64,000 nucleotides of DNA from Ephydatia muelleri (GCA_013339895.1 JABACO010000002.1:15800713-15864712), one strand, 5' to 3'. Positions 39,292 to 51,708 are shown, numbered from the stretch's first letter. Notes: generated from the letters alone by a model not told the origin. Program-made: numbers and translations.

Positions 39292-39715
39292 CTGAGTCCC
39301 GGACCATTGAGATGTCGCGTGGGCGTGGCCATGCAGGGCAGAAAGAATTGAATTTGCACAGTAAATGTGTGCTTAGAATGAGTGATGGGGTGAGTGGGTG
39401 GGTGGGTGGGTGGGTGGGGAAAGATGCTTAGTGATATGAGTGATTAATTAAAGTACTATTCAATCATGGTTTAACTCCATTGTAATTACAATAATGCCCC
39501 ACCTCCCCAGGACAACACTAACCTATGAATACGCATCCCTGGGTCAGCATATTGAATCGCCACACCATCTCCCCCCCTCCCCACCTCCACCCCCCATATA
39601 TTGCCATCCATAGGTGTTGTCGATTTTTAACAGGAATAGTCTAATTAATGTACGCCTCAAAATAACGGAGTGAAATATCTGAGGGCATTGAACATCTCTG
39701 GTATGTGCATGCTAT

Positions 39716-39798
39716 GCATGTGTGTGTGTGTGTGGTGTGTGCTTGTGTGTGGTGTGTGCTTGTGCGTGTGTGTGTGGTGTGCTTGTGTGTGTGTGCGT

Positions 39799-39846
<48 letters not shown>
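39716..39846. repeat. (GT)n microsatellite
   Basis: GT runs with TGGT and TTGTGC interruptions, at the position homologous to the GT run at 24893-25052. Confidence 0.9.
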
Positions 39847-39848
<2 letters not shown>

Positions 39849-40446
39849 GAGTAAGTGTCTGTGTACATGTGTGCGCCTGTATTTGTGTGTATACTTGGCG
39901 CACGTACGCGCGCGAATGTGTGCTAGCTTGCGCTCTAAAATCCGTCTCGCTGTAGTTGTCTCCCCAACGAGGCCACTATAGTCTTATACCTCCCAACAGT
40001 ATACATGTGCGTCTTACCTGGCGTGGCAGAGACTTCTTATTCAAATTAGGAAGCCTACACCCCTCCCTCTTGATCTCAGGTTCGGCTCGTCCCCAGTATT
40101 ATATCCGGTTGAAGTTTCATCTTCTAATAATAAGAATAATGTTGTTTTAATTATACTTTTTACAACACATCAAACACAGACAGGTACGGTTCTACACTCT
40201 TCGGAGAATGGCTCTGGCATTTGCTCTAATTAAGCAAATGTGGTTTTATATAATAATACCTGCAGCATAATAAACACACTACATTACAATACAGCACTTC
40301 AGATATAGGTAGCTATCAAAACATGAAAATACATACAATTAGATGAGAAATCATAAGAAACAAATATAATCCAGAAATGAATCCCTTACATGTTTATTGT
40401 TTCATCATCATTATTACTCCCTACTTACCATTGCTGCAAGTGTTAG

Positions 40447-40448
<2 letters not shown>

Positions 40449-40531
<83 letters not shown>

Positions 40532-40533
40532 GT
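40449..40533. repeat. (GT)n microsatellite
   Basis: A pure GT run of about 75 bases. Confidence 0.95.
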
Positions 40534-41199
40534 GTGTGCATATGTATGTGTGCTGATACATGCATAGGCTTGTAATGCTAGTACCTGGCACTATCATAAT
40601 GTACTTCGTGTTTTCGTACATACTCTACCATCACCACCAACTGCATGTGCTTTCAGTCTGTACACGTATTATTGGTTTGAGCAATTACGTACTACTAACG
40701 GAACCTACTATACTCAAGAAGTGGTGTGTCTTTGAAGTACACTTCAGAGAAATGAAGAACTGCCATCTGTCATGCACGATTTTGTGGGTGCATTAGATTA
40801 AAGCCGCACATATTTGAGAACAACCCTGAACCTTACATACTCACAAACTTCATCTAGTATGCAAGCAAAATTGTATTGAACATATACTGGTGCACAAGCG
40901 TTACATTTAATAACTAAGTGTGATGCAGGTATTCAGTTTGATCAACCCATCATGCATTGCTGGGATCCTATATATTTTGCTGTATTCGGGACAAACAAAA
41001 ACAATGCAGTACAGAAATTGTAATTGCTTGTTTGAATAATGTGTAAATAAATGTGGTTGTGAAAAATGCTGTAAGTCAACACAATACCATCACTAATCTA
41101 TTGCTAAGAGATTGTTAATTAGCCTCTGAGGTATCCCCGGGCAAGATATGGGTTGTGCTTTTATTATTGTAAATAAATAAATAAATGTAATGGGATCGT

Positions 41200-41694
41200 T
41201 TCTGCGTAACGGGACCTAACGCATGTTTTTTCAAGATTTCAAATTTTATGATATTCTAGAAGTCTGCAATGTCCTCTATACATTGCTTCTTACGCACTGA
41301 GAATTGGAGTATATGCCGTGGAGTTGTAAGCCGCTGAATAGTTAATTAGCCATACAATTTGCAACGCATCTTATTATATTATAATATCTCTGATACAATG
41401 AGGGCGTGGATGTGCAATTTGTTATGTAAGTTAATTAAAATATCGTTCCTCACCTGTCCGTGGCGTTCTGGTCGGATTTTCTAAAGGAAACATTTTTTAA
41501 AGCACAAGATATCTACCTAACTTCCGCACTGCAGGAGGAGCCTCCCGCACCCGCACCCTTTTAGTAACCCCGGGTTCAGCCACCCCCCCCCCCCCCCCCC
41601 CCTCCCCCCTTCCTCCTAGATCAGCGCCTGAATTTCCAGTACGCGCAATAGAAATGTAGCGCTTTGCGTTGCAAAATGTATGGCTAATTAACTT
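41200..41694. repeat. Dispersed MITE-like repeat, 'GGGACCTAG' family, with C-run
   Basis: It starts GGGATCGTTTCTGCGTAACG then GGGACCTAACGCA, and shares 'tcaagatttcaa' and 'gtcctctataca' with 5430-5580. Its right part ('aatgtagcgctttgcgttg', 'tggctaatt') matches 54810-54860. A C-run lies at 41583-41601. Confidence 0.55.
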
Positions 41695-42034
41695 GTCAAA
41701 TTGGGACTCGCAGGATACACCAGTAACTGGTAGGCGCCAGATATTGATGGCTCGCTTTGGTCATGATTCTCAGCGAGTTAAATAGTCCAATAGGGTCTTG
41801 CACCTCGACATATCTTACTATATTATCTCTGACTGGATGATCGTTGTGCGCGTTTTTTGGAGTTCATTTTGCCTGCTGTCCGTCAAAGATATGTCGAAGT
41901 GCAAGACCCTATTGGACTATTTCTAGTTTAACTCGGAAAGTGAAATACTCGATGGTCCTGAGAATCATGACCAAAGCGAGCCATCAGTATCTGGCCTACC
42001 AGTTACTGGTGTATCCTGCGAGTCCCAATTTGAC
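41695..42034. mobile_element. Imperfect long inverted repeat with about 72-base loop
   Basis: 41695-41815 is the reverse complement of 41887-42034, which carries extra bases ('ctagt', 'aaagtgaaatactcgatgg'). Shared phrases are 'caggatacaccagtaactgg', 'tggctcgctttggtcatgat' and 'aatagtccaatagggtcttg'. It might be a foldback element or an inverted partial gene duplication. Confidence 0.7.
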
Positions 42035-42059
42035 GAGGATGATACAGATTCTGACCCGG

Positions 42060-43020
42060 AATTAGGTCTAGATCTAAATCAACATCTAAATGATGGATGT
42101 ATAACCCCCTCATTTTCCTGTCTAAGACAGATATATTCATGGGTCCGTTTCACCATGTCTAATGAAAGGCTGGGAAATTTGGCAGATAGCTTTTCAGGGA
42201 TTTGATATTCGGTTATCGTTGACCAAATATGTCAATCATTCACACAAAAACATCATAGAAAGATATGTAGTGAATCTATTTTATATGACTAGATCGATTA
42301 GTTATAGCTTGATGGTTGGTGGAACTGTAGGGTGATTAGATGCGTCTGTAAGTAGAACTGTAGATTCATTAAAATAAATTGTATAGCATTAATGTGTCTG
42401 CATTGTACATGTATTCTCTTGAATAATAAGTACTACAGCTGGGTCCTCTTGGACATCATGCTATGACATGCAAAGGGGGTGGTGATGTTGTTATGTGTCA
42501 CAATGCCTTGAGGGATGTTTTTCCCCCAATTTTGTCATAGGGCTCGGCTTGGTGTTCAACTTGAGGTAGGCCACGGGTCTGGAGCTGATAGTCCACATAG
42601 CCGGCCAGCAGACATCTAGGTACCCAACTGGATGACTGACAAGCCAGCTGCTTTTGACTTAACGGTAGTCTCTCAGCTGAACTCCAACACATTGAATGAA
42701 GCGGGAGCTACAGGTGGTCAGTAGCTCGGAATGCTGAAGCTCGCAATACAACGCCTCTGATCACAAGTGCAGAGAGCTAGGTTGGGTCTGCATCCCTTGG
42801 CGGTAGAGACCTATGGTTGTTGGGGTGAAGAAGCGCAGAGCTCAGTTTCCCGCTTTGCAGCCCGCCTGGCCTTGCACTTGCAGTGCAGCAAATCAATGGT
42901 CATCACAAGCATTGAGGCTTAACCTGACCTTAGTTCACTGCAATGCTAGAGCCTTGCTCTCCCGCTCAAGGTTTCAGCATTCGGAGGACAAGGGCTAAAG
43001 CAGTGTGCATTTTTTTCTGG
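42060..43020. other. No gene recognised
   Basis: 42430-43000 is less AT-rich than its surroundings and could be a transposon remnant, but I recognise no motif in any frame. Confidence 0.3.
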
Positions 43021-43041
43021 GTGAGATTTTTGTGTGCAATA

Positions 43042-43159
43042 GACCCTTCCCTTTAAGAACTCAGGACGTGACATCACTCATTAAAGTATACTTAATCCAA
43101 TTCATAAAGTACGTTGATTAGTGATGTCACACCCGGAGTTCTTCATAAAGGGAAGGGTC
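43042..43159. mobile_element. TA-flanked MITE, 118 bases
   Basis: GACCCTTCCCTTTA at the left is inverted at the right (ending GGGAAGGGTC), and the inverted region continues through 'agaactc' and 'gtgacatcact'. A TA dinucleotide flanks each end, as in Tc1/mariner-type elements. There is no coding capacity. Confidence 0.75.
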
Positions 43160-43301
43160 TATTTAGATTTTGCAGCGGCTAGTTTTTAGACATTGTCCGT
43201 GTTTGTGCATTACCTTACAATTGTGCTGTATATGTATTGATAAATAATAATGATGACCTGAAAAAATATATATATATATTAATAAGTAGATGTTATATGA
43301 T

Positions 43302-43583
43302 ACAAGTAAATAAAAACATTCTCTAGGAGAAAGTTGGTGGGATATAGGATTTGATGGCAATTGGTGGTGTAAAAAGCAAGGAAACAAGGTCTTATCAGAA
43401 GGGAAAATGTAATAGTCCTATATTAAGCACATTTCTAGGGCATGTGTTGTTTCTGTGCTAAATATAGGACTATTACATTTTCCCTTCTGATAAGACCTTG
43501 TTTCCTTGCTTTTTACACCACCAATTGCCATCAAATCCTATATCCCACCAACTTTCTCCTAGAGAATGTTTTTATTTACTTGT
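43302..43583. mobile_element. Near-perfect 129-bp-arm palindrome (foldback element)
   Basis: 43302-43430 is the reverse complement of 43455-43583 with a single mismatch near the loop; the loop is 24 bases. No open frame of note. The arms are too similar to be old. Confidence 0.85.
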
Positions 43584-43810
43584 TTCATTGATTTTTTTCT
43601 ATGTACAACGGGTTGTGTGACGTCATGTGTGTGCCATTTGCTAAGACACCGATATCAGAACTAAAGTTTTAGTTAAAGGCGGGATGCGTGTTTGAATCAT
43701 TCGTGAAATCTTTCCTTGCTGTACTTAGACCGACCATTATCATTAGTGCATTTGGCATAATTATTTAATAACATTAACATTAGTAGTTATACATATATAT
43801 TGTCCGAATA

Positions 43811-44538
43811 ATGGTTCACATTACGGTCTCGTTCTTCACCGCCTCTTCCACGTCGCCCTCTTCCTTCTCTTACATATCCTCGTCCTCTATCTCTCCCATC
43901 TCGTCCTCTTCCACCTCGTCCTCTATCTCCTCATCCTCGTTGTCTGCCATCTCGGCCTCGTCCTGGATGTGGGGAAGGTGGTGTTGGATGTGGCGAAGGT
44001 GGTGCTGGACGTGGGGAAGGTGGTGCTGGATGTGGCAAAGGTGGTGCTGGACGTGGGGAAGGTGGTGTTGGATGTGGCGAAGGTGGTGCTGGATGTGGGG
44101 AAGGTGGTGTTGGATGTGGCGAAGGTGGTGCTGGACGTGGCGAAGGTGGTGCTGGATGTGGCGAAGGTGGTGCTGGATGTGGCGAAGGTGGTGCTGGACG
44201 TGGCGAAGGTGGTGTTGGATGTGGCGAAGGTGGTGCTGGACGTGGCGAAGGTGGTGCTGGATGTGGCGAAGGTGGTGCTGGATGTGGCGAAGGTGGTGCT
44301 GGACGTGGGGAAGGTGGTGCTGGACGTGGGGAAGGTGGTGCTGGACGTGGCAAAGGTGGTGCTGGACGTGGCGAAGGTGGTGCTGGAAGTGGGGAAGGTG
44401 GTGCTGGACGTGGGGAAGGTGGAGCTGGACAGGGTCCAGCACTGCCATCATCTTCACCATCTCCCCATCATTACTTCGTCTCTCGTGATGACGTGCTCCA
44501 TATGCTGCGATGTGAGCATGTGCAGAACTGGTACACAC
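43811..44538. repeat. 21-base minisatellite with flanking Ser-rich or acidic frame
   Basis: From about 43966 to 44430 the unit 'gcgaaggtggtgctggatgtg' repeats about 22 times. Because 21 is divisible by 3, several frames stay open on both strands (Val/Asp/Lys, Trp/Cys, Pro/Ser, His/Gln types). The left flank reads Ser-rich on plus and Glu/Asp-rich on minus. I cannot tell which, if any, is translated; the minus Pro-rich and acidic combination is the most protein-like. Confidence 0.6.
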
Positions 44539-44539
44539 C

Positions 44540-45184
44540 TTTTATGCTAACCATGGGTGCGTCTTGCAAAAGGCATCATTTAACTGAACTAGCTATTCTT
44601 AAGAATAGCCTTTTCGAGGCCACCCTTATACTCGCTTAGTACGATATCCTTTGGTTCGTACAGAGAGTAGCTACAGTGAAAAAGGAAGTGCGTACATGCA
44701 GCATTATGTATGTGCTAAACTATATACACCAAGGCTTGAAAGTTATACTCTTACATGCAACAGTTGCCCACTAAAATAGTTTTCATGCCATGAAATCCTA
44801 TGTAAACTGAAGCCATTCTGATTCAATGCACAGATGATATCAGCAACCGCTACATTGTGTCACATTGCACTAGAAAGTTCAAACAATAACTGCATGCATC
44901 TCATACACAGCCAACCCTTACCAATATTGGCTCAAGGATGATAAACGCAAAAACCTTGGTACAATAATGATATAAAACATGACCCAATACTGATATATTA
45001 TCTTCATTGCGTCAATGTTGATATAGCAACATGGAACAGGTTGATAACATCCTGGGACAATAGCTGACTATCATTTTTACATAAACCATGATATCAATAT
45101 TGCTTCAATAATGATAATAAATTGGCTGTTGGATCGACAGTTTGTTTTATACAAATGTTTGAGCCCTTGTTCATCAGGATTGGT
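44540..45184. other. No gene recognised left of the Ginger element
   Basis: AT-rich sequence with recurrent 'caatattg', 'aataatgata'-like words, which also appear right of the element at 51130-51390. No gene is seen. Confidence 0.35.
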
Positions 45185-45188
45185 GAAC

Positions 45189-45320
45189 TGTCACGGTTAA
45201 TTTGGTCCGCCAGAAATTTTGGTCCCGGACCAAAATTTTCAGGAAATATTGGTCCGCGCGGACCAAAATTTCCTGGAAAAAATTGTCCGAATCGGGAATA
45301 AATGGTCCGTGAAGTGATTA
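45189..45320. repeat. Left terminal inverted repeat with GGTCCG sub-repeats
   Basis: 'ttggtcc' occurs in both orientations at least five times, mirrored in 49140-49321. These are likely transposase binding sites. Confidence 0.8.
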
Positions 45321-45357
45321 TTGGGCCACGTGTCCGAAAAAATAGTTGAAGAAAGAA

Positions 45358-48300
45358 ATGGAGAGCGACATTGTGGATGACCTGAGCGACGATCTAATCC
45401 GCGACGTCTTTACGTACCTTTCCACAAACAAGTACCCAGAGGCATCCTCCTCTTCTCGGAAGAGAGTGATACGAAAAAAGGCGTTAAAGTTTTTTATTTC
45501 CACAAGTGGCGAGCTGATGTACAAGCAGAAGTTAAAAGGAAAGGTACGTATCAACGGTTAATGTATTTGGAGCTACGTGGGAAGCCTAGCATGACGTGGT
45601 GGTGCGGTTTGAAACCCACTTTTGAATAGCGTTTATTTTCCATAGGAGCCCACATTTCTTCGCTATGTTCAAAGTCCAGAGGAAAGGAGACTAATTCTGC
45701 TAGCCTGTCACGTTCATCCAACTTCAGGCCACATGGGAAGAACTAGGACGCTACATAGGATAAAGGAACGTGTCATGTGGCATGGAATGGTGAAAGATTG
45801 CACTGAAATGGTAGGTTACAGTTCAATAATTACATTACACTGCCAGAGGAGCAACCTCAATTTGTGACTGCGACTAGTATAGTAGAGTACGCATTTTAAA
45901 AAGTAACCACACTAAAAATTGATTGTCCAACATACTTGCCTTAGATAATGCTTGACATCACTGAAATGTTTAATCAGAAAATGAGGGAAAACTATCATAG
46001 TCAGCATTATAACCATATGGTCATATTTTATAGATACGAACATGTGACATTTGCCAGCGAATGAACAGAAAGCTCACTTGTGGCGTGCCTGAACTTCACC
46101 CAATTCCCGTGAAATCCCCATGGTACATGATAGGGATTGATTTCATTGGTCCTATTAGCCCACCTGGAGAAGATGGAAGTCAATATATTCTGACAATTAG
46201 TGACTATTTCACAAAGTGGGTCGAGGCCATTCCAACACCAGACAAAACAGCAACTACTGTTGCAAACTGCCTTTTTAAGGTATATAGCATGTATGAACTA
46301 ATGATTTATATGCTGCAATTCATTACACTTTAGTGTTTATATTGCTTAGCATAAGCATTGCCTAGATGTAGGTGCAGAATGTAGCAGCGGTGTATGCACG
46401 TATAGGTGTTAGATTCTGATCATTTTCTGTATTGAGTGATTCTATTCACTATGTGTGTATGCATTTGTGTATGTATAAGTTTGGTGTTGCATAAGTGTGA
46501 TACTGTATGCATGGCTATAATTATGTCACATTATGTATGGCCCTGATGATGTCACATGGGTCCATCAGGTTCTACCACATCTTCTCCTATTCTGTGAGAG
46601 AGTATATATTTATTACATTACAAAAGCTTGTGTTATTAAATGCTATTATTTAAAAATTCAGCAAATGTCTGCCATTTTGTGCTGTGCATACATAATCATG
46701 TATTCTTGTGCAGATCTTCATGAGAATGGGATTACCCAGAGTTATGCTCTCTGATAATGGTTCAGAGTTTTGCAATAAATTGAATGACAAGCTGGCTGAG
46801 ATTCTAGGAGTGAAGAGGCGGCTTACAACACCATACCATCCTCAGGTAGGTATCTAAAGCTATACTACATGTCATCAAACCTTGATTAACATTATTCACA
46901 GGCAAATGGTCTGGATGAGCGCTACAATCAGACACTGCAAAACATGCTGGCAAAGTTTGTTTCAACCAAACAAACGGTGTGGAGCTCCTACCTAGACACT
47001 TGTACTTTTGCATACAATACATCAAGACATGAATCAAGCACCTATACACCATTTCAATTAATGTTTGGTCGTCAAGCAATTCTACCTGTTGATATAGACC
47101 TACAGAAGGAATCAGGTGATGAATTGCATCACAAGTATCAAATGTTGAATGATCCAGATATTGTAGCAGTTCAACACAAGCATCAGGTCATTTTGGAAGA
47201 TGCAAAAAAGCACATTCTTGACGCTCAAAAGAAACAAAAGCAAAAGTATGACTCAAAATGTGCCAAGCCAAATTGCTTTCAAGTAGGAGAGCTAGTGATG
47301 AAGAAGAATTTTAGAAGAAAGAAAATGAAAGGTGGTAAACTGCAAGACCGATTTGATGGTCCTCACAGAGTTGTGAAGAAGATGCCACATGGAGTATATG
47401 AACTGATCAGCAAAGACGGCACTCTAATTCGAGCTACTGGAGGTCACCTTAAGATGTATCACAGCAATATGCTCCAAGGAAGTATTTCATTTGATGACAA
47501 GCAAGCCTCCAGCAAAGTGATATCTGATGATCCATCAACCAGTGGTGTTAAGCCTGATGACACATCCATCTGCAGTGATATTGAATGTTATGACCCATCC
47601 ACCCCCAGTGATGCTAAGCATGATGGCCTACCCACACCCAGTAATATTGGGTGTGATGACACACTCACCCCCAGTGATGCTGAGCATGATCGCCTACCCA
47701 CACCCAGTAATATTGGGTGTGATGACACACTCACCCCCAGTGATGCTGAGCATGATCGCCTACCCACACCCAGTAATATTGGGTGTGATGACACACTCAC
47801 CCCCAGTGATGCTGAGCATGATCGCCTACCCACACCTAGTAATATTGGGTGTGATGACACACTCACCACCAGTGATGTTGAGCATGATGGCTTAACCACA
47901 CCCAGTAATACTGGGTGTGATGACACACTCACCACCAGTGATGTTGAGCGTGATGGTTTAACCACACCCAGTGATGTTGGATGTGATGATGACACGCACA
48001 CCATCAGTCATGCTAAACCTGATGACCAACCCACCACAAGTGATACTGAGCCTAAAGACCTACTCACCCTCAAAGATGCTGAACCTCCTGTCTTGCTATT
48101 TTGCTCCTGCAAAACACGTTGTGCTACTAAAAGATGTCTATGCAAGTTAAATCATTCATTCTGTGGACACTATTGCCATCCAGGTAAAAGTTGTTGTAAT
48201 ATGGAAACAGCAAAACCACAAGAAGTTGTAAATTTAAGTGCCAGTGAAGATGATGCCCAAAATGATTCTGTATGGATAAAAGTAGGAGAATCTGTGTTGC

Positions 48301-48998
48301 ATAAGGAGGACAAAGTGGTATTGTCAAATAATGGATGGCTAACGGACAATATAATACATGCAGCTCAACAGCTTCTTAAACAAAGTCATCCTCATATATC
48401 TGGCCTTCAAAACCCAATTCTTCAGAAAACAAAAACCTTTGATGTGCAAAGAAACCTAGACTTTGTACAATGCCTAAATATCAAAGACAACCACTGGATA
48501 ACAGTATCTGCTGCTTCAAGCATTCCAGACACCATAAATGTATATGATAGCTTGAATGGTACATTAACTGAACCTTTGAAACAAATTATTGCAGATTTAA
48601 TGCATTCTGCGGGAAAGCAAATCACAGTACAGTATGTGAGTGTTCAGTACCAGAAGGGCTCGCAGGACTGTGGCTTATTTGCAATAGCCTTTGCCTGTGA
48701 AATTTGTTTTGGCAAAGATCCTTCATCCGTTACGTTTGTCCAATCCACAATGAGACAGCACTTAATAGAGGGACTAGAGCAAGGAAATATTTTGCCATTT
48801 CCATCAGCTGTAAGACGACAAAGGTCACAGATGGTGCGTCAAGAGGTGTTTAGAATATTCTGCTCTTGCAGGATGCCTAATGATGGTAGAAAAATGATTC
48901 AATGTTCAAAGTGCAGAGAGTGGTATCATTTGAACTGCGTCCGAGTCAGCAGGAAATTTTTGAGACACACTGTGCCGTGGTTCTGTGGTTGTAAATAA
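45358..48998 (+). CDS. Ginger transposase: DD35E integrase, Cys-rich region, Ulp1 protease, PHD finger
   Basis: Exons 45358-45543, 45646-45810, 46034-46279, 46714-46845 and 46902-48998 are all phase 0 and give about 940 residues. An HHCC zinc-binding domain (CHVHPTSGH...CDICQ) precedes an rve integrase core with Asp near 153 (GIDFIGPI), Asp near 213 (LSDNGSEF) and Glu near 249 (NGLDERYN), exact DD35E spacing. After GEL-type and linker sequence comes a 22-residue repeat region, a Cys-rich patch (CSCKTRCATKRCLCKLN), a Ulp1/SENP-like protease (DNHWITV, VYDSL, QKGSQDCGLFAI) and a PHD finger (CSCRMPNDG..IQCSKC..WYHLNC). The ATG lies in good context. The integrase would cut and join element ends; the protease may process the polyprotein or remove ubiquitin-like proteins. 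Confidence 0.88.
47590..48010 (+). repeat. Coding 66-base repeat in the Ginger gene
   Basis: Six or so units of 22 codons (CDDTLTPSDAEHDRLPTPSN type) lie between integrase and Cys-rich region. Unit-to-unit identity is high. Confidence 0.9.
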
Positions 48999-49329
48999 GC
49001 TGATCAGTTTAGTACTCAACGTTATCTATTGTACTCTGGTTTTATATTATACTCTGGTTTCATATTCTGTTATTACTCTGGTTTGGTGTGAAGAATGTAT
49101 TCAATTACTTGCATGTACTTGCATTGACCAAGACAGACCCCATTATTTCCGGTAAAACTCACGGCTGGAAATTTTGGTCCATACATATATACGCCAGTTA
49201 ACGGACCAATATTTCCAACACGGACCATTATTTCCGGTAATATCGGTCCGGCCGGACCAAGATTCGTTGGAAATTTTGGTCCGCCCGGACCCAAATTTTC
49301 AGGACCAAAATTCCGGTGACAGAACCTTT

Positions 49330-49560
49330 ACTCAGTGATACAGACTGCCCCATGTTTGAACATCGAAGCAGTTGAAGGATGCAAAGTGTTAAAAGCCGTG
49401 TCCTTCGTCCACGACTGCTTTAGTGAAGGGTGCCACTTTGAGGAAATGGTAACTACAGTGCCAATAGAAAGAGAGAAAGTTGGAGTTAACAAAAAAGTAT
49501 TTGTTCACGATTATTCAAATAATCTGTATTGTTTTAATAATTATTGTTTGAATGCCTAAA
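49330..49560 (+). repeat. Paralogous frame, copy 1 of pair with 50880-51132
   Basis: A plus-strand frame with VHDCFSEGCHFEEMVTTVPI resembles 50930-51050 (VHCSGGVCYFEDMVIAVLI), and the following AT-rich sequence ending in 'atgcctaaaaa' is shared. It may be a gene fragment or a repeat. The domain is not recognised. Confidence 0.4.
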
Positions 49561-49749
49561 AATTTGACGGCCGTTCCTCCGTCAGCAGCAAGTGTGTAAA
49601 GTCAGTGAATGCCCTGCCATCGTTATGTACATAATGATATGGTCTCTAGTGAAAGCTTCTACACACGGTGAAAATTGTTGGAAGCTTCTAGACGTGGAGC
49701 CGTTTCACGGATTTGTTGTTAGTGACTATATCGCGCTGTTCTGTGTGAA

Positions 49750-50600
49750 TCGGTAAGCGAGTGATTGTATCGGTCCCTATTCGTTTTAGTGGTATTTAGA
49801 TGCCAAGTTATTATTGGAATTCTCTCATGTTGTACCTCTTATTAGAGCGCATCTGGATGTGCCGTGGAGAATTGGTGAAAAAGAGAAAGCGATGGAGATA
49901 GACAGGTTACATGAGGACGAGGTGTTGTCTTTGAGTTGGATTCGTTTGACCAGAGGTATTGGTATATCTCTGGTGTGGCTACGTGAGTTGACTTGAGAAC
50001 GTAATTTATTTTGTGGAACTCACACAGGCTAACTCTTTTGGTAAGCGAGTGATTGTATCGGTCCCTTTTCGTTTTAGTGGTATTTAGATGCCAAGTTATT
50101 ATTGGAATTCTCTCATGTTGTACCTCTTATTAGAGCGCATCTGGATGTGCCGTGGAGAATTGGTGAAAAAGAGAAAGCGATGGAGATAGACAGGTTACAT
50201 GAGGACGAGGTGTTGTCTTTGAGTTGGATTCGTTTGACCAGAGGTATTGGTATATCTCTGGTGTGGCTACGTGAGTTGACTTGAGAACGTAATTTATTTT
50301 GTGGAACTCACACAGGCTAACTCTTTTGGTAAGCGAGTGATTGTATCGGTCCCTTTTCGTTTTAGTGGTATTTAGATGCCAAGTTATTATTGGAATTCTC
50401 TCATATTGTACCTCTTATTAGAGCGCATCTGGGTGTGCCGTGGAGAATTGGTGAAAAAGAGAAAGCGATGGAGATTACATGAGGACGAGGTGTTGTCTTT
50501 GAGTTGGATTCGTTTGACCAGAGGTATTGGTATATCTCTGGTGTGGCTACGAGAACGTAATTTATTTTGTGGAATTCACACAGGCTAACTCTTTTGGATA
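49750..50600. repeat. 288-base tandem repeat, three copies
   Basis: 'gtaagcgagtgattgtatcg' starts copies near 49753, 50041 and 50329. The first two are almost identical; the third lacks 'agacagg' and other bases. Each contains a 60-codon plus frame, but without recognisable domain. Confidence 0.9.
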
Positions 50601-50820
50601 TCAAAACACCAGTGCGCTTGGTGTTGTCATTTACCGGTATGGAGTCTTGCGACTTGGATGCATGTGGCTACGTGATGACTTGAGAACATCATTTATTTTT
50701 GTGGAATCCACACAGGCTAACTCTTTTGGATATCCAAACACCAGTACACTGACTTGCTGTTGTCATTGTGACTTGGATGTGAGTTAAATTAATAACGGTG
50801 TGTATTAGCAAATATCCAGG

Positions 50821-51132
50821 GTGGTGATTTGTCATACAGCTTTCCAAACGACCAGTTACACTGCAAGGTATGTGAACATATGTGGTGGTAATGCTTCTGC
50901 TATCCAACACAGGGTTGTACACAGACCATCGAGACTGTTGAGTGGATGCAAAATATCCGTCCATTGCTCTGGTGGAGTATGCTACTTCGAGGATATGGTG
51001 ATCGCAGTGCTAATAGAAGGAGAGAGAACAAGGGACTTAATAGAACTTAATAGAATAGTTTATTGTGATGCAATCTGTATTGTTTCAAATAAAATTTCAA
51101 TGCCTAAAAAGGAGGTAATATTGATGCCTTAA
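50821..51132 (+). repeat. Paralogous frame, copy 2 of pair with 49330-49560
   Basis: This 103-codon frame is homologous over about 40 codons to the frame at 49335-49559. The 288-base repeats lie between the pair. I do not recognise it. Confidence 0.4.
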
Positions 51133-51708
51133 AAGGTAATATGGTCTTGGGCCAATATTGTAATAACAGTATTGGGCCAATACTTTGGTATATCATGCTT
51201 GGCACAAGACTGCTATCATGGTTGGATCAACACTTTATCAGTGTTATATCAATATTGCGTACACATGTTTGGGTCATGTTCCCCTAAATCATTGAACCAA
51301 TACTGTTACCCATATTGCCTACCAAGGATGATATCATCCTGATCCAATAATGCGTCAATATTGGTCCAATTATTGATTTCTCGCTGTGTAGGTCTGGAAT
51401 GGAACTAAAGACTCTTCCAACATTACATAACGACACTGACAAAAGGCAACGCTGACGCAACGTTTCAGCTAATGTCATATGCAAACTAAGCTTAATATCT
51501 ATTAAAGGTAAGAGAAGGTTACTACATTTACATACCTTTGAATAACTTTGTCGGTAGTACTTTTTCGATGGCCTCGTTGGTTTTGCACGGTACTACGCTT
51601 AGCCTTCCCGTACCGCACTCTCTTCGCCAAGCGAGCACATTCAGAACTCTCCCAATAACGTTTCTTTTAGCGGACCGTTTCTGTTCTGGGTCTGCTTTAT
51701 AACGTTCG

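Larger units (their letters stand above)
39320..41195. other. No gene recognised; duplicated flank and GT microsatellites
   Basis: 39640-39950 is homologous to 24840-25160 ('ggcgcacgtacg' and 'tgtgtgctagcttgcgc' phrases). GT runs lie at 39716-39846 and 40449-40533. A (GGGT)n run is near 39396-39417. No coding sequence is seen. Confidence 0.4.
45189..49321. mobile_element. Complete Ginger-type DNA transposon, 4133 bases
   Basis: The element starts TGTCACGG and ends CCGGTGACA; inverted ends with several 'ttggtccg' repeats extend over 100 bases on each side. GAAC flanks both ends (45185-45188 and 49322-49325), a 4-bp target duplication. Inside is one intact five-exon gene with a gypsy-like integrase. 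As I recall, Ginger elements derive from gypsy integrases, have TGT..ACA termini and make 4-bp duplications. No disabling mutation was noticed, so the copy may be recently active. Confidence 0.9.

Noticed and set aside
43870-44538. Long overlapping frames on both strands in the 21-base repeat
   Set aside because: All frames are kept open by the 21-base period. I cannot choose one, so no gene is called.
44900-51390. Larger composite element around the Ginger transposon, suggested by 'caatattg' words on both sides
   Set aside because: I could not align the two flanks over any useful length; the Ginger ends and GAAC duplication fully explain the insertion.
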